Assembly (NCBI GenBank): GCA_021203515.1
Contig: JAJQAY010000012.1
Location: 1-43,759 of the forward strand
Length of the DNA stretch: 43,759 nucleotides
Origin: Bacteroides sp.
Lineage (GTDB): Bacteria > Bacteroidota > Bacteroidia > Bacteroidales > Bacteroidaceae
Direction: 5' to 3'
Part shown: one piece after another, positions 27,243 through 38,480 of the stretch
Layout of the letters: each line of letters opens with the position of its first letter
Position numbering within the stretch: position 1 is the first letter of the stretch
The notes under the pieces: generated by a model
The model's input: only the letters and a program-made list of their open reading frames with translations
Told to the model about the DNA's origin: nothing
Database searches by the model: none
Translations under genes and position numbers: made by a program

Positions 27243-29929
27243 TTATTCAAAATCATTCTGTTGTTTTTCTACTTCTTTGAGTTTCAGACGGTTCAACTCC
27301 TGCTGTAACTCACGGACACGTTCTTCACAATCAGAAGAAACGGTTGTCGCTTTTTCATTGATACGCTTGATGGCCGATTGTGCCTGCGTCAGTTCCTCTT
27401 TGCCTACAACCAGTATATGCGCTGCGGGATAAGTAGGAATAACCAGTTCGGCTGAAACCGGGGTATGCTTGCCTTGCCATACAACGGATGCGCGGATTTT
27501 GATTTCTCCCGGTGTGGTGGTAGACCTTACAAGTACCGGAGCAGTTCCCCAAAGCACAGGACGGGGATTGGTAAAGGTCTCTTCATTGGCTACCAATTGT
27601 CCCGGACCTTCTATCTCGAATTTTACTTCATAATTGTTCAAGCGTTTGATATTCCCATTTTCATCGGAGATAGCCGCTATTACAGTCACGATGTCCGAAC
27701 CATCCGCTTTCATCTGCACTTTCTCGTCATCTGCCCATAATAATAATTTCGACGGGCGGCGTGATGGCATTACTTTGTGTGTGGCAACCACCTTTCCGTT
27801 CATCATCCCTTCTGCAAGCAAATAAGAATCAGCTTGTTTCTTCCCGCGTGAAAGTGCTTTATCATGCATGACATCGAACACATCCTTGAATGTGATGACC
27901 GGTGAAGGCATTCCTACCTCGTTTGCAGGCTTATGATGCGTATATTGTTTTCCATCTTTACAATATGTGAGACGTACTTCGTCACAATTACTATAGACTG
28001 TCACGTCTTTCGGGGAGAAGGGAGTCATGGCATTGGCTATGTAAACCATCGGACCATTATCGGCAATCAATTCTTTGTTAGGCTCGGCCGGACGTTGGGA
28101 GCAGAACATATAGTAAGATAGCTTAGGTTGCCGGAAAGCATCCATGATACCACCGTAGAACGGATCGGGATGATAGCCGCGCTGGTGGTCGAATGAATGC
28201 CATAGGCAACCACCCATATGCTGCCTGGTAGTTTTGTATAACGCATCATAAGAGGTAAGCTTATAATCATTTTTAGCATATCCTTGAGCTTGTATCAACA
28301 TCGGAACTTCTCCCCAACCACGATTGACGATGCTTGGCGAATTGTGAGAGTTCCAATCATCTACATTATCTCCCCATTCGCGTGTAAAGTAACAGATTTT
28401 AGGGTCTAAAGCTTCTGTGTTATATGCTCCGCCCCCTCCATTCATCGGATGCGTAAAGAGAATAGGGAAATACTCATGTCCATGTGCAGTAGCATCACAT
28501 CCGGCATAACAGTACGGGTACGGATATTCTTCATTGAGAATATCGACCACATTTTTGGTAAAATCCGCAGGATACCAGGTTTCGTTTAGAATAGGTTCCC
28601 ACATCCATACACATGGGTGGTTACGGTCGCGACGTACCATATTACGTATGTCGCTATATACCCGTTGGGCAAAGATCGGTTCATTATTCCAAAACTGCCA
28701 CCCCGGTGTATTCACAATGACAAATAGTCCTAATTCATCGCAGGCATCCATAAAAGCAGGGTCTTGCGGGTAATGCGCATTACGAATGACTCGCAATTCT
28801 GCATCACGCAATTTTTTAGCATCACGCCAATGGAGACTGTTGGGCAAAGCATTGCCAATCACAGCATAATCCTGATGGCGGTTTGCTCCGATTAACGGAT
28901 TGGGGTATGGCTTTCCATTTAGCCAAAACCGTCTTTCCCTTTGAACTCAATGCTACGAATACCGATGCGACGGTAATATCCATCAATCACGTTACCGGCT
29001 TTGTCCTTTACATAAATATGTAGCTTATAAAGGTAAGGACTATCGGGGGACCAAAGTCTGGGAGTTTCTACAGTTACCTTACAGAACGTCTGTTTTGCTT
29101 TCCCATTACTCAGTGATAGTCCTGTTTCCTTTTCCAAAACACGATTATTATCACAGTCGTATAGCTCATAAGTAACCTTTCCGGCAAATGATTTACCGGA
29201 ACTATTGCGTATATGTGCATCCAGTTTTAATTGGGCGGATTGCTCGGATACTTTGTCAAAAGAGACAAACAGTCCGCCGCCGGCTGTTTCGTTCTCATAA
29301 TTGGGATCGGTAATGAACACCCGATTGTGAACGATCATCCAGCAATCGCGGTAAATCCCTCCGCAATAAGTGAAGTCCAACGCATCCTGTGGTTTTCCGG
29401 GAGGATAAGAAGGGTCATCGCTGTTATCGGCCCACACGGCAATTACGTTATCTTCTCCATACTTCAGTTCGGAAGTAACATCTACTATTATGGGAAGAAA
29501 ACCACCGAAATTTTCTTTCAGCAATTTTCCATTCACCCATATTTTAGACTTTCCCATGATGGCTTCAAAATGGAGAAACTGTTGTTTTCCCTTCCAACTT
29601 TGCTCGGGAGTGAAATGTTTGCGATACCAAACCTCACCTTGATAATTGATACATCCGCTTGCTTCTGTTGGAAGGTATTCTATGCCGTCAGGCAAAGATA
29701 CTATACTCCAGTCTTTGTCATTAAATCCTATCTGCTCTGCGCCTTCAATATTCCCTTTATAAAAACGCCAGGTAGGGTTCATGCTATATGCTGTGCGTCC
29801 TGTGTTGGAAAGCGAATAAAAACCGGCTGTGCAGTAAGATGGCTGGTAGGCATCGGCATAGGCTACCAATGAAACAACGGGCATTAAGCAACTGAATATT
29901 ATTTTCCATCATAATAAAGTGTGTTTCAT
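27243..29929 (-). pseudogene. GH2-family glycoside hydrolase, broken twice
   Basis: Exported beta-glycosidase of the GH2 (beta-galactosidase-like) family. The sugar-binding domain (YRKHFTPEQSWKGKQQFLHFEA) and immunoglobulin-like domain (RRIGIRSIEF) lead to the TIM barrel. The acid/base Glu is in WEPILNETWYP (about residue 446), and the nucleophile Glu probably in TREWGDN (about 516). Two lesions are visible. A TGA at 29909-29911 is codon 7 in the signal peptide (MKHTLL, stop, WKIIFSC), and a missing base in the run 28925-28928 is where KGKDGFWLNGKPYPN should be read. Repaired length is about 895 residues. It lies 69 bases after sulfatase 2 and 15 before sulfatase 1. Exact linkage specificity cannot be told. 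Confidence 0.85.
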
Positions 29930-29998
29930 AAATCTTAGTTTTTTTTGAATGGTTAGTATCTTATTTTTAGATTAATCATTGACTGCTTTCAACTCGTT

Positions 29999-31529
29999 TT
30001 ATACTTCGTCCGGCCAAGGTATGACTTTTCCTGTAGTTCTCGACGTGGGGCGCTGCGCTTTATTTTTTTCGTAAATATTTGCCTAGTTCACTTGACAGCT
30101 TTTGGGCTATATCCGGATATTGTTGTATGAGATTTTGTTTTTCCGAAATGTCATTCGCTATGTTGAACAATTCTTTTTTCTGTGTTCCGTAATAGTATAT
30201 CAACTTCCAATCTCCTTTACGGATTGTACAACTTGAGCCAAGGCCGGGACCTTGTATTCCCCAGCCATTCGGGAAATTCCAGAAGAGAGCACGATTCTTG
30301 GAAGTGTCCCCCTTATCAGTCAGCATGGGTACAAAGCTGATTCCATCAACATGTTGCACAGTGTGATAACGCTTGATTTGAGCCATTTCAAGAATAGTAG
30401 GGAAGAAGTCTTCAATGATAACATATTTATCACATTCAGACTGAGGACGAGTCACATTAGGCCAGTAAACCATCATCGGCTCACGGATACCTCCTTCATG
30501 AGCCGAACCTTTCCCGCTACTTAGAGGAGCATTTTGCACAAACATCGGTTTATGCCAGTAAGCTTCCGAAGCCAGTCCGCCATTATCCGACATGAAAAGT
30601 ATGATGGTATTGTCCATCAGTTTGTTTTCTTCCAGATAGTTCATCAAGTCACCGAGACTTTTATCCATTCCTTCAATAAGGGCTGCATAAGCAGCGTCAT
30701 TGTCGGAAGGTCCTTTTTTCTTATACTTCTCATAGTACCTCTTATCTTTGTCCAGTGGTACATGAATAGCATAATGCGACATATATAAGAAAAAAGGTTC
30801 TGCCTTTTGTTTGGCTTTATCAAGTGCTTTCATAGCCTCTAAAGTGAGTGCTTCAGTCAGAAAAATATCTTTTCCGCGATACTCTTCCAGACCGGGAGTA
30901 GCAAATTTTGATGCTGCGTGTCCATCATATGCATTCCCGAAGTGAGTGAGTCCCAGATAACTGCCGGGAGCCCCGGGCGCTCCACCGGCAATATTAACAT
31001 CAAAACCCATGTTCAACGGATTTTCACCCGGGGTTGAACGTGCGGCAAAATGCGCTTTGCCGCAATGTATAGTGTAATACCCATTGTCTTTTAATACCTG
31101 TGCCAGCGAGGTTGCATATATGCAATTCTCAATCTTGTCCTGCTGACAGAAACCATTCACATTCCATTGTGGATATATAAGCCTGTCACTCGTACGGTCG
31201 GTAGCCTTGTTTCGTTCCAGTATCCAGTTGGCGACTCTGTGACAAGCGCTGTTCATACCCATAAATAAACTTACGCGGCTGGGAGAACTGATACTGTTTG
31301 CATATGCTTGTGTGAACTTCATACCCATTTGGGAGAGGCGCTCCATATTGGGGGTCTCGTAAATTTCATTATTATGTGTTCTTTGATTCCAAAAAGGAAC
31401 CGAAGTATCCTGCCAGCCCATATCATCCACCAAGAAGAGAAGTATATTGGGACGTTTCTCTCCTTGTGTATTGCTTGCATACATATTACCTGCAAGACAT
31501 AAAAGAAATAAAGAAGTAATTTTTTTCAT
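29999..31529 (-). pseudogene. S-type sulfatase, C-terminus lost by a single-base insertion
   Basis: Second exported sulfatase of the PUL (signal MKKITSLFLLCLAGNMYA). It has the metal site PNILLFLVDDMGWQDTS, the formylglycine motif SSPSRVSLFMG (about residue 82; MG replaces the usual TG), GKAHFA, and the late site FMSDNGGLASE. The frame first stops at 30060-30062, giving 489 residues that end LGKYLRKK. Beyond it, one frame over, lies AQRPTSRTTGKVIPWPDEV followed by a stop at 29999-30001. This is the usual kind of tail for this sulfatase group. Reducing the T7 run at 30063-30069 to T6 joins the two parts into 509 residues. The shortened enzyme might still fold, so this is the mildest lesion of the locus. 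Confidence 0.8.
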
Positions 31530-31543
31530 GTGATATTTGATTT

Positions 31544-31586
31544 AAAGAAGCTATATCCCTATAACGGATACAGCTTCTTTTTTAAG
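31544..31586. terminator. Hairpin between susD-like gene and sulfatase 2
   Basis: Stem AAAGAAGCT (31544-31552) with AGCTTCTTT (31572-31580) and further pairing inside. The T-tract is on the plus strand; on the minus (transcribed) strand only TTT then AAATC follow. It probably acts as a partial terminator or processing site that lowers enzyme expression relative to SusC/D. Confidence 0.55.
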
Positions 31587-31597
31587 TTGAATATGTC

Positions 31598-33617
31598 TTA
31601 TTTGATATCAAGAGGTCCTTCGTTAGCTACAAGCGGCCATCCCGGATTTTGATAAATGATAGAAGTACTCACATCATTCGTATTGGTAGAAGTGATTCTA
31701 AAGTGCTTGATGGCAATCGGAGTGAGATAATGTGCTTCACACCAAGTGTAACCGGCATCATACATAAGATTATTTGTCTTAATCGCACGATAAGGGCATA
31801 AGTACTTGCCACTATTGGCATAGCTGGACACATTGGAGGTAGCGCCTGGGGTGCCTTCCTGTACCAGTAGATTGGTTCCTACATCGTTTTTGTACATGTC
31901 TTTTAAGTCGGATCCCAAAGATTAACTCCTTGGATAACAAACTTTTTCACCTGGTCCAATGCCATCCAACGTCTTAGGTCTGTCATGCGGAAACCTTCTT
32001 CCATCAGCTCACAACGACGTTCACGACGGATATTATACAGTAAGGCAGAAACCGGTTGTCCCGCAGAATATACAGCCCAATCACTTTCTTTGGTGAGATC
32101 GGTGCTATTCACTGTTATCGTATAGTCTCTTGGCAGTCCGGCCCTTTCGCGAAGATCTCCCCAGTATTTAGCTGCATCAGTTCCGATGGAAGTTCCACCA
32201 TGTTCCATGCAATCGGCTTCAATATAGTTGAGATAAGCTTCAGCCACACGATAGACCGGACAACCTTCGATACACGTATTACCATCGCGATACCAATTGC
32301 CGGAAAGACCTTTGCGAATTTGATGACTGGTAACGCATCTTTTTTCTGTTATGTCAAGAATAGCCGGAGTCTCTTTCAATAAATCCGATTCTCCTTCCAT
32401 AATCTTAGGACTGAGTGTTTCACCGGGTGTCATCATAAAGAGTTGCAAGCGCAAATCTCTATTTTTACGTACATCCAGTAGTGATTCGTCTCCCTTATAT
32501 TCATCGGTTGCATAGATTGGTTTGCCGTCACGACAAAGGAATGTTTCGACGAAATGTCTGGTTAATCCGGTATTTCCTCCTGTACGTACATAAAATGCGG
32601 CAGAATGTGTAATCTTATAATCTGCATCATTGTAAGCACGCCATAATAAGACTTCGGAATATTCCTCCAGACTGTTTGCTGAGAACTGGGCGAAATATGG
32701 ATTATCCATCTTATATTCATCCAAATCGGTTTTCACAATCTCATCGGTAGTGTTTACGGCCGTATTTCTTACCAATGCCGCATTGCCAATAACCTCTTTT
32801 GCCGCACTTTTCGCTTCCGACAGGAAGAATGCGATTTCCGCATCGATATTGAAATCTGCAATATCTTCTGCTTTTCCAGGTCATCCATTTCCTTCCGGCA
32901 CCATGGCGGTACCTTTATGGTAAGTAAGCCATGAAGCTTCGAACAATGCAGCTCTGGATTTTAATAAGAGGGCGGCATTTTTTGTAATGCGGTTTTTCCC
33001 ACCTGCAGGACTGTTGTTCATCAAACTGATTGCCTGGTCCAAGTCTTCCAAAATAAAACGGGCCACTTTATAGCGAGGTTCGCGTTTGCTTGCTTCAGTC
33101 AAAACAGAACTTTCGTCCGGCAACGTACTTTTAATAATCGGAAAATCACCGAAAGTTTCCAGTTTGGATGGATAATTCTTAGCACGCAAGAAATACATCT
33201 CGCCAATATAATGTTTGATATTAGCTTCCGTACCTTCAATTTCGCCTTTCTCGAAACGGGGTACTACTGTTTCCAGAAAATAATTCGCTTGGCGAATGGC
33301 TTTGAAGTTCCATGGATCATCATTTTCATTGTTGAAAGATTCGTTGACTTTCCATTGTCCCGGTATCCATTTGTTGTCATAGCCTGTAGCTGCCTGATTG
33401 TCTGTCGCATTGTCATCTTTCCAGATACCGGCATTCCAACCGCTATGAGTTGTGAAATTGTAATGTTTCACAGCGTAGGCAGCCAGGTCGCTCTCTGTAT
33501 AAAAGAAATTATCGGGAGTTACGCTGTCCAAGGGTTCTCTATCGAGAAAATCATTGCAAGAGAGGAGCATACTACTTCCTCCTATGAATATTAATAAATT
33601 CTGAAGTATTTTTTCAT
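31598..33617 (-). pseudogene. SusD-like glycan-binding lipoprotein, broken three times
   Basis: Outer-surface lipoprotein that pairs with SusC and binds the glycan. The lipobox is in MLLSCNDFLDREPLD, followed by the SusD start pattern. TPR-like helices and a long insertion-rich C-terminal region with WMALDQVKKFVI follow. Three lesions are visible. First, a start MKKYFRI at 33615-33617 is joined to LLIFIGGSSMLLSC only if one base is added to the run 33596-33598. Second, TGA at 32881-32883 sits where PEGNGWPGK would be read (TGG to TGA). Third, a base is missing at 31914-31916 before GSDLKDMYKN. Repaired length is about 673 residues. It follows susC with its start close to the susC stop, as usual. 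Confidence 0.85.
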
Positions 33618-33627
33618 ATCTTATCAA

Positions 33628-36600
33628 TTAGAAGTTAACACTAAATCCTGCAGAGAAAGTACGGGATAACGGATATGTTTTTCCGGAATTGTTTGAACCG
33701 TCTTTGGCTCCATATCCGGTATAGATTGTTTCCGGATCGAAACCCTGAGGAAGTCCTGCGATGGTAAATAAATTCTCACCGGAGAAGAATACTCTCAAAT
33801 TAGAAATACCCGCTTTCTGGATGATATGGCGCGGCATGGTATATCCAATCTGGAAGTTCTTCAATCGCATATAGGCGGCATTTTGCAAATAGCCGGTCTG
33901 TACCTTCTGGTTCTTTCCAAAATTGTTCACTAGCGGACGAGGGAAGTAAGCATTCAGGTTTGCTCCCCATTCATCACCTTCCGGACGGAAGAAATCAAGG
34001 TGGGAGTTGAAACTGCAGATGACCAAATTCCGCCTGATGCTCCCCAGAACATATTGTCATTCAACCATGCATCCCGTTTGGCTACACCTTGCAGGAATAC
34101 TCGTACATCAAAGCCCTTCCAGCCGCCTGTCAAATCAATACCAAACTTAAAGCGTGGTGAACTGTTTCCAATCAATCGCTTGTCTCCCGGATCATTCAGC
34201 GTAGAACCTTCTGAAATCTTTTCATCACCATTTAAGTCTCGATACATGATATCACCTGCATCCCATTGTTTCCCAATTGCATCCTGTCCGCCATTGGGCA
34301 GTGATGCAAGATGAGCTTCCATCTCTTCATGGCTTTTGGCTATACCGATTGTTTCAAAACCCCATAAGTCTCCGATATATTTACCCGCATACCAAGTATT
34401 TAAACTTCCCGTTACATTGGGATATTTTAAAATCTTCTGGCGGTCATCGGAGAGGAGTAAATGTACACCGTAATTGAAGTCATTAATCTGATCTCTCCAG
34501 CCTAAATCCACCTCGAAACCAGTGGACTGCATATTTGCATTATTTGTTTTGGGCACGGCGGTTCCCAACACGACTGGGAGTTCAGGGGCGGGTCCTACCA
34601 TATTGATTGTTTTGCGGTTGAACCAGTCGAAACTGACAGTCAGACGGTTGTTGAGCATCCCCAAGTCAAAGCCGATATTCCATGAACGCATGGTTTCCCA
34701 ACCTAGTAATACTGAGATCAAATCAGGAGCATCGGCTGTATCGGGGCGTGCATTATTAACCAGCCAGTTAGAGTCCTTGTCTGTTGCGACAAATTTCATT
34801 AATTGGATATACGGATATAAGCTTTCTGTATTCTGATTACCCAATTCTCCCCATGAGCCGCGAATTTTCAGGTTATTGACTATATTACTGTATGGCTCCA
34901 TAAATGCCTCACGTGCCACGTTCCATCCGGCAGAGAATGAAGGGAATAGATTCCATCGTTTATTCCTTGCAAAACGTGAAGTACCATCATAGCGCATGTT
35001 CACTTCCAATAGATAGCGTTCCTTATAATCATAATTTAATCGGCCGAAGAAGCCGGCTGTTGTCCAGTGAGTCAGTTTGGATTTGTCGATAAATGATTCA
35101 CCGGTGGCAGCATTGATGTTGGGTATTGATTCGGTTATTAAATCATTCTTGGTTGCCTGTAACTGACGCCATTTATTTAATTCCGCCTGGAAACCAGCCA
35201 TCACTTTGATGTGGTGTGCATCCGCAATTGTCCGGCTATATTCACTATAGATGTTTGTATTGAAGTAATTAGTCCGTTCGCTGGCTTCCGTAACCTTCGA
35301 TGTATTCCAAGTGATCCCATAATATATTTCACCGTTCACATCGTGTTGCGGAACTTTCAAATAGTCGGTATGTGTAAAAGAATCGACTGTCTTGTAGTTC
35401 AATTCTCCAAATATTTTCCAGTTCTTAATCGGTTCTGCCACTACCTGAAATTGTTGATATAACCAGTCAGTCTGTGCGTTGTTGTCTCCTCCATAAAGAA
35501 TAGGAAGTATAATTGTATTACCCATTGGAAAACCATTCGTGTCGACAGTAGGTTCCATCGGCCAACGTTTAGCTATGTTATGATATAAGGTGTTATCATT
35601 CATGGCTGTCGGTTTGGTATAATCCTTACGCATATATTTGGTATTATAGCTCATACTTAGCCATGGAAAAAGCTGTGCATTAAGTTTACCGGTTACAGTA
35701 TAACGGTTTAACTTGTCCCGCCGGATAGCCATCAAACCTTCCTGGCCCATATAGTTTCCGGAAAAGCAATATTGGATAGCTTCTGTTCCTCCGTTGACGC
35801 TGACGGAATGTTCCTGAGAAAAGGCCGTACCTCCAAACACAACATCATACCAATCGGTATTGGTATTTCCAATCCAGTCCCAGATGCTGGGAGTGTTTCT
35901 ATTAGGCTGTGTGGTTGTAGTAATTACACCGGCTGCATAATCCCGGATAGCCTGGAGTCGTGTTTCGTCAAACTGTACGGCGGTTAATCCGTCATTCAAC
36001 TGCATTTTATTGAAATAGGTCGCATAAGTAAGCGCATCTGCTACTTTAGGCATGTTTATTGACTGAGACCATCGGAAGTTATTATTGTAGTTGATCGAAA
36101 CTTTACCGGCCTTTCCTTTCTTAGTCGTGATTAATACAACTCCGAAAGGTGCACGAGAACCGTAGATAGAAGAAGCGGCAGCGTCTTTCAATACGGAAAT
36201 ATTCTCGATATCGTTAGGGTTCAACATATTCATATTTCCTTCCATTCCATCAATCAAAATCAATGGAGCAGCTTTGGAACCGTCGCCAATCGTACCGGCA
36301 CCGCGAATGTTCATGTTCATCTCTGTACCGATTTCACCACCATTACCGTCAGAAGCATAGGAGAAATTCATGCCGGGAACCAACCCCTGCAATGCTTGAC
36401 CGACATTGGAAACCGGATGTGAAGTTAGTTCATCTGCACTTACCGTAGAAACCGAACCGGTCAGGTTCACTCTCTTTTGTGTTCCAAAACCGATGACGAC
36501 TACTTCGTCCAATGCTTTTGCGTCTTCTTTTAAAATGACTGACAGCATCTTGCCGGGTTGCACTTTTAGAGTCTCTGTTCTATAGCCAATGTAGGACACT

Positions 36601-37124
36601 GTTATTGTCGCATTGGGAGAGGTTACATTCAAAATGAAATTTCCATCGGTATCCGTGATTGTACCATTCGGAGCTCCTTCTTCCCTGATAGTCGCACCGA
36701 TAATCGGTTCACCGGTAATGTCGGCTACCTTGCCTTTTATTTGTATTGTTTGCTGTTCGGCAGGTGGCGCTTCTCTGATTTCAGTCGATAAGATTATTTT
36801 CTTATTGTGAACGGCATATTTGACTTGAGTCCCTTTAAATATTTCGTCCAATATTAAAAAGATATTGCCTTTATTTGCCGATACCGATACACGACGTTCT
36901 ACATCCACATGACTGTCGTTATAGAAAAAACTGAAATCAGACTGGCTTTCAATTTGATCCAGAACTTCTCTTATCGTGGAGCTTTGGGCTTTCAGGTCTA
37001 TAATAGTATTTTGGACATAACTATTGGTTGCATTTAATAAACCTGTAAAACAAAAACAAAGAGCAATGAATAATTTCATAGACAGTGGAATTTTTTTCCA
37101 AACGACACAAAGGAGATTATCCAC
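33628..37124 (-). pseudogene. SusC-like TonB-dependent receptor with STN domain, frameshifted
   Basis: Outer-membrane importer for glycan fragments. Domains in order: signal region, STN signalling domain (about residues 40-115, DFSFFYNDSHVDVERRVSV), carboxypeptidase-like regulatory domain (about 125-215, GKVADITGEPIIGATI), TonB-box-like DEVVVIGFG, plug domain (IRGAGTIGDG, YGSRAPFGVVLITTKKG), and a large beta-barrel. The start is a GTG at 37122-37124 (DNLLCVVWKKIP); ATG 37079 is the alternative. The first frame ends at 33954. One missing base at 34010-34012 would turn SSAVS into SSAVFNSHLDFFRPEGDEWG and reach the normal C-terminus, FSAGFSVNF. The truncated form lacks the last barrel strands and terminal Phe needed for BAM-mediated insertion. 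The STN domain fits control by the adjacent FecR/ECF pair. Confidence 0.92.
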
Positions 37125-37224
37125 CTGTAATCATTGGATGCTGGTGTTTTTCTTCATATATTTGCATGATTAAAGTTAAGAAATATTTTTTTCTGTTTAC
37201 TCTCAAACAGTTGAAAGATTTTCT

Positions 37225-37266
37225 CATACAGGCTAGATGCGGGAACATCTGCCTGTATGCTTTTTT
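37225..37266 (+). terminator. Strong hairpin in the susC leader, T-tract on plus strand
   Basis: Stem CATACAGGC (37225-37233) with GCCTGTATG (37251-37259), inner stem AGATG/CATCT, then TTTTTT at 37261-37266. It is a canonical intrinsic terminator for plus-strand transcription, yet all nearby genes are on the minus strand. It could stop antisense transcription into fecR or form a structure in the susC 5' leader. Confidence 0.6.
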
Positions 37267-37323
37267 AAGGAGGATGTGGGTGTTTCATGGTATTTTCATT
37301 TTTATTGGTTAAACATAAAGGCT

Positions 37324-38344
37324 TTAATATATCTCTATCTGCCTACTTTCTGTGTTTTGATTGGGAGAGTGCTTTACATTGCGCCAGCGAATGCGCGATG
37401 ATATTTTAAAGTTCTCCAAAATGTCTTCTATATATGGTTCTGTAAATGTTCCGGTAAATGTATATTTATCAAACTTCGATGTGTTTACAATAAATTCCAC
37501 ATTATAGCGCTTTTTCAGCATATGCAATGCTGTTGCGAATGGCGTTTTTTTCGAAAATAACCTTGTTGTCTTTCCAGGCAAGTTCCGCTTCTCCATATGT
37601 ATCATAAGATAGAATACGTCCGTCTTTGTTGTTATAGATTACCTTTTGCCCCGGTTGCATTAGCATTTTATACCCATGTCCGTCTTTTTCATAAGAAAAC
37701 TTGACTTTACCTTCCACTAAAGTGGTAATTACTTCGTCCATATCGCTAAATGCTTCCAGATTGAAGCGTGTTCCTAAAACTTCTACTTTAGATTTTCCGG
37801 GAGTTGAAACAATGAATTTACGTTTGGCATCTTTGGTTACTTCAAAATATGCTTCACCACTCAGAGTTATTTCGCGAGCCCTATCGGTGAAAAAAGAGGG
37901 GTATTGTAAAACAGAACCGGAATTCAAATATACCAAAGTGCTGTCCGGCAATCTGAAGGATGTAATCATTCCGGGTTGTGTCCGGACTTCAAATATTTGT
38001 GCTTGGACAGGTAAAACGGGTTTGGACTGATTATATAAAAGGAAAATAGTGATAGCCATCGGTATAATCAGAATAACGGCAATTCGTTGTATCCTGTTCC
38101 ACCAAGAGATATGATACTTATTCTTTGGCATCCGTCCTTTTACTTTTGATAATTCCTCTTTCAAATTTATACTTTCGGTTACTTGCTGCGTGTCGGTCAT
38201 CAGGAGAAGGGTATAAACATCCATGGCCATCCTGTGATTCTCCTCTGACGACTTAATCCAGGATTCTATCTTCTGAACTTCATCAGCCGTTGCTTTTCCA
38301 TCATAGTAGCTGATAAGTAGGTTTTCTATATTTGGCGTATCCAT
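37324..38344 (-). pseudogene. FecR-family anti-sigma factor, frameshifted
   Basis: Inner-membrane anti-sigma factor that transmits the SusC STN signal to the ECF sigma factor encoded divergently. The cytoplasmic N-terminal domain (about residues 1-85) is followed by one TM helix (RIAVILIIPMAITIFLLY) and the periplasmic FecR domain (FEVRTQPGMITSFRLPDST, YFEVTKDAKRKFIV). The first frame ends at 37502 after AYAEKAL. Removing one base from the T7 run 37545-37551 restores FEKTPFATALHMLKKRYN and the C-terminal DUF4974-type domain, for about 339 residues. The shortened product keeps the sigma-binding and FecR parts but loses the domain that contacts the receptor. Confidence 0.88.
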
Positions 38345-38480
38345 TTCTATTATTAATTTAGTAAAGAGGCAAGCGGCAGAATAAAAATACTAAGGCGATA
38401 TTGGATATTAACATTATTAAATGTTTTGGTTAATTAAAGTTTTCCGCTGCACTTATTTGAAATATAAGCGTTGCTATTGT

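Noticed and set aside
29909..32883. TGA codons in GH2 and the SusD-like gene as selenocysteine or a recoded Trp
   Set aside because: TAA and TAG stops also occur in neighbouring broken genes, and intact genes end at TGA (pyrH, rsgA), so TGA is a true stop. No Sec-type family is involved.
868..37551. Programmed ribosomal frameshifting as an explanation for the frame changes
   Set aside because: Ten different sites, both directions, in unrelated genes, without a common slippery motif plus structure; mutation or error is simpler.
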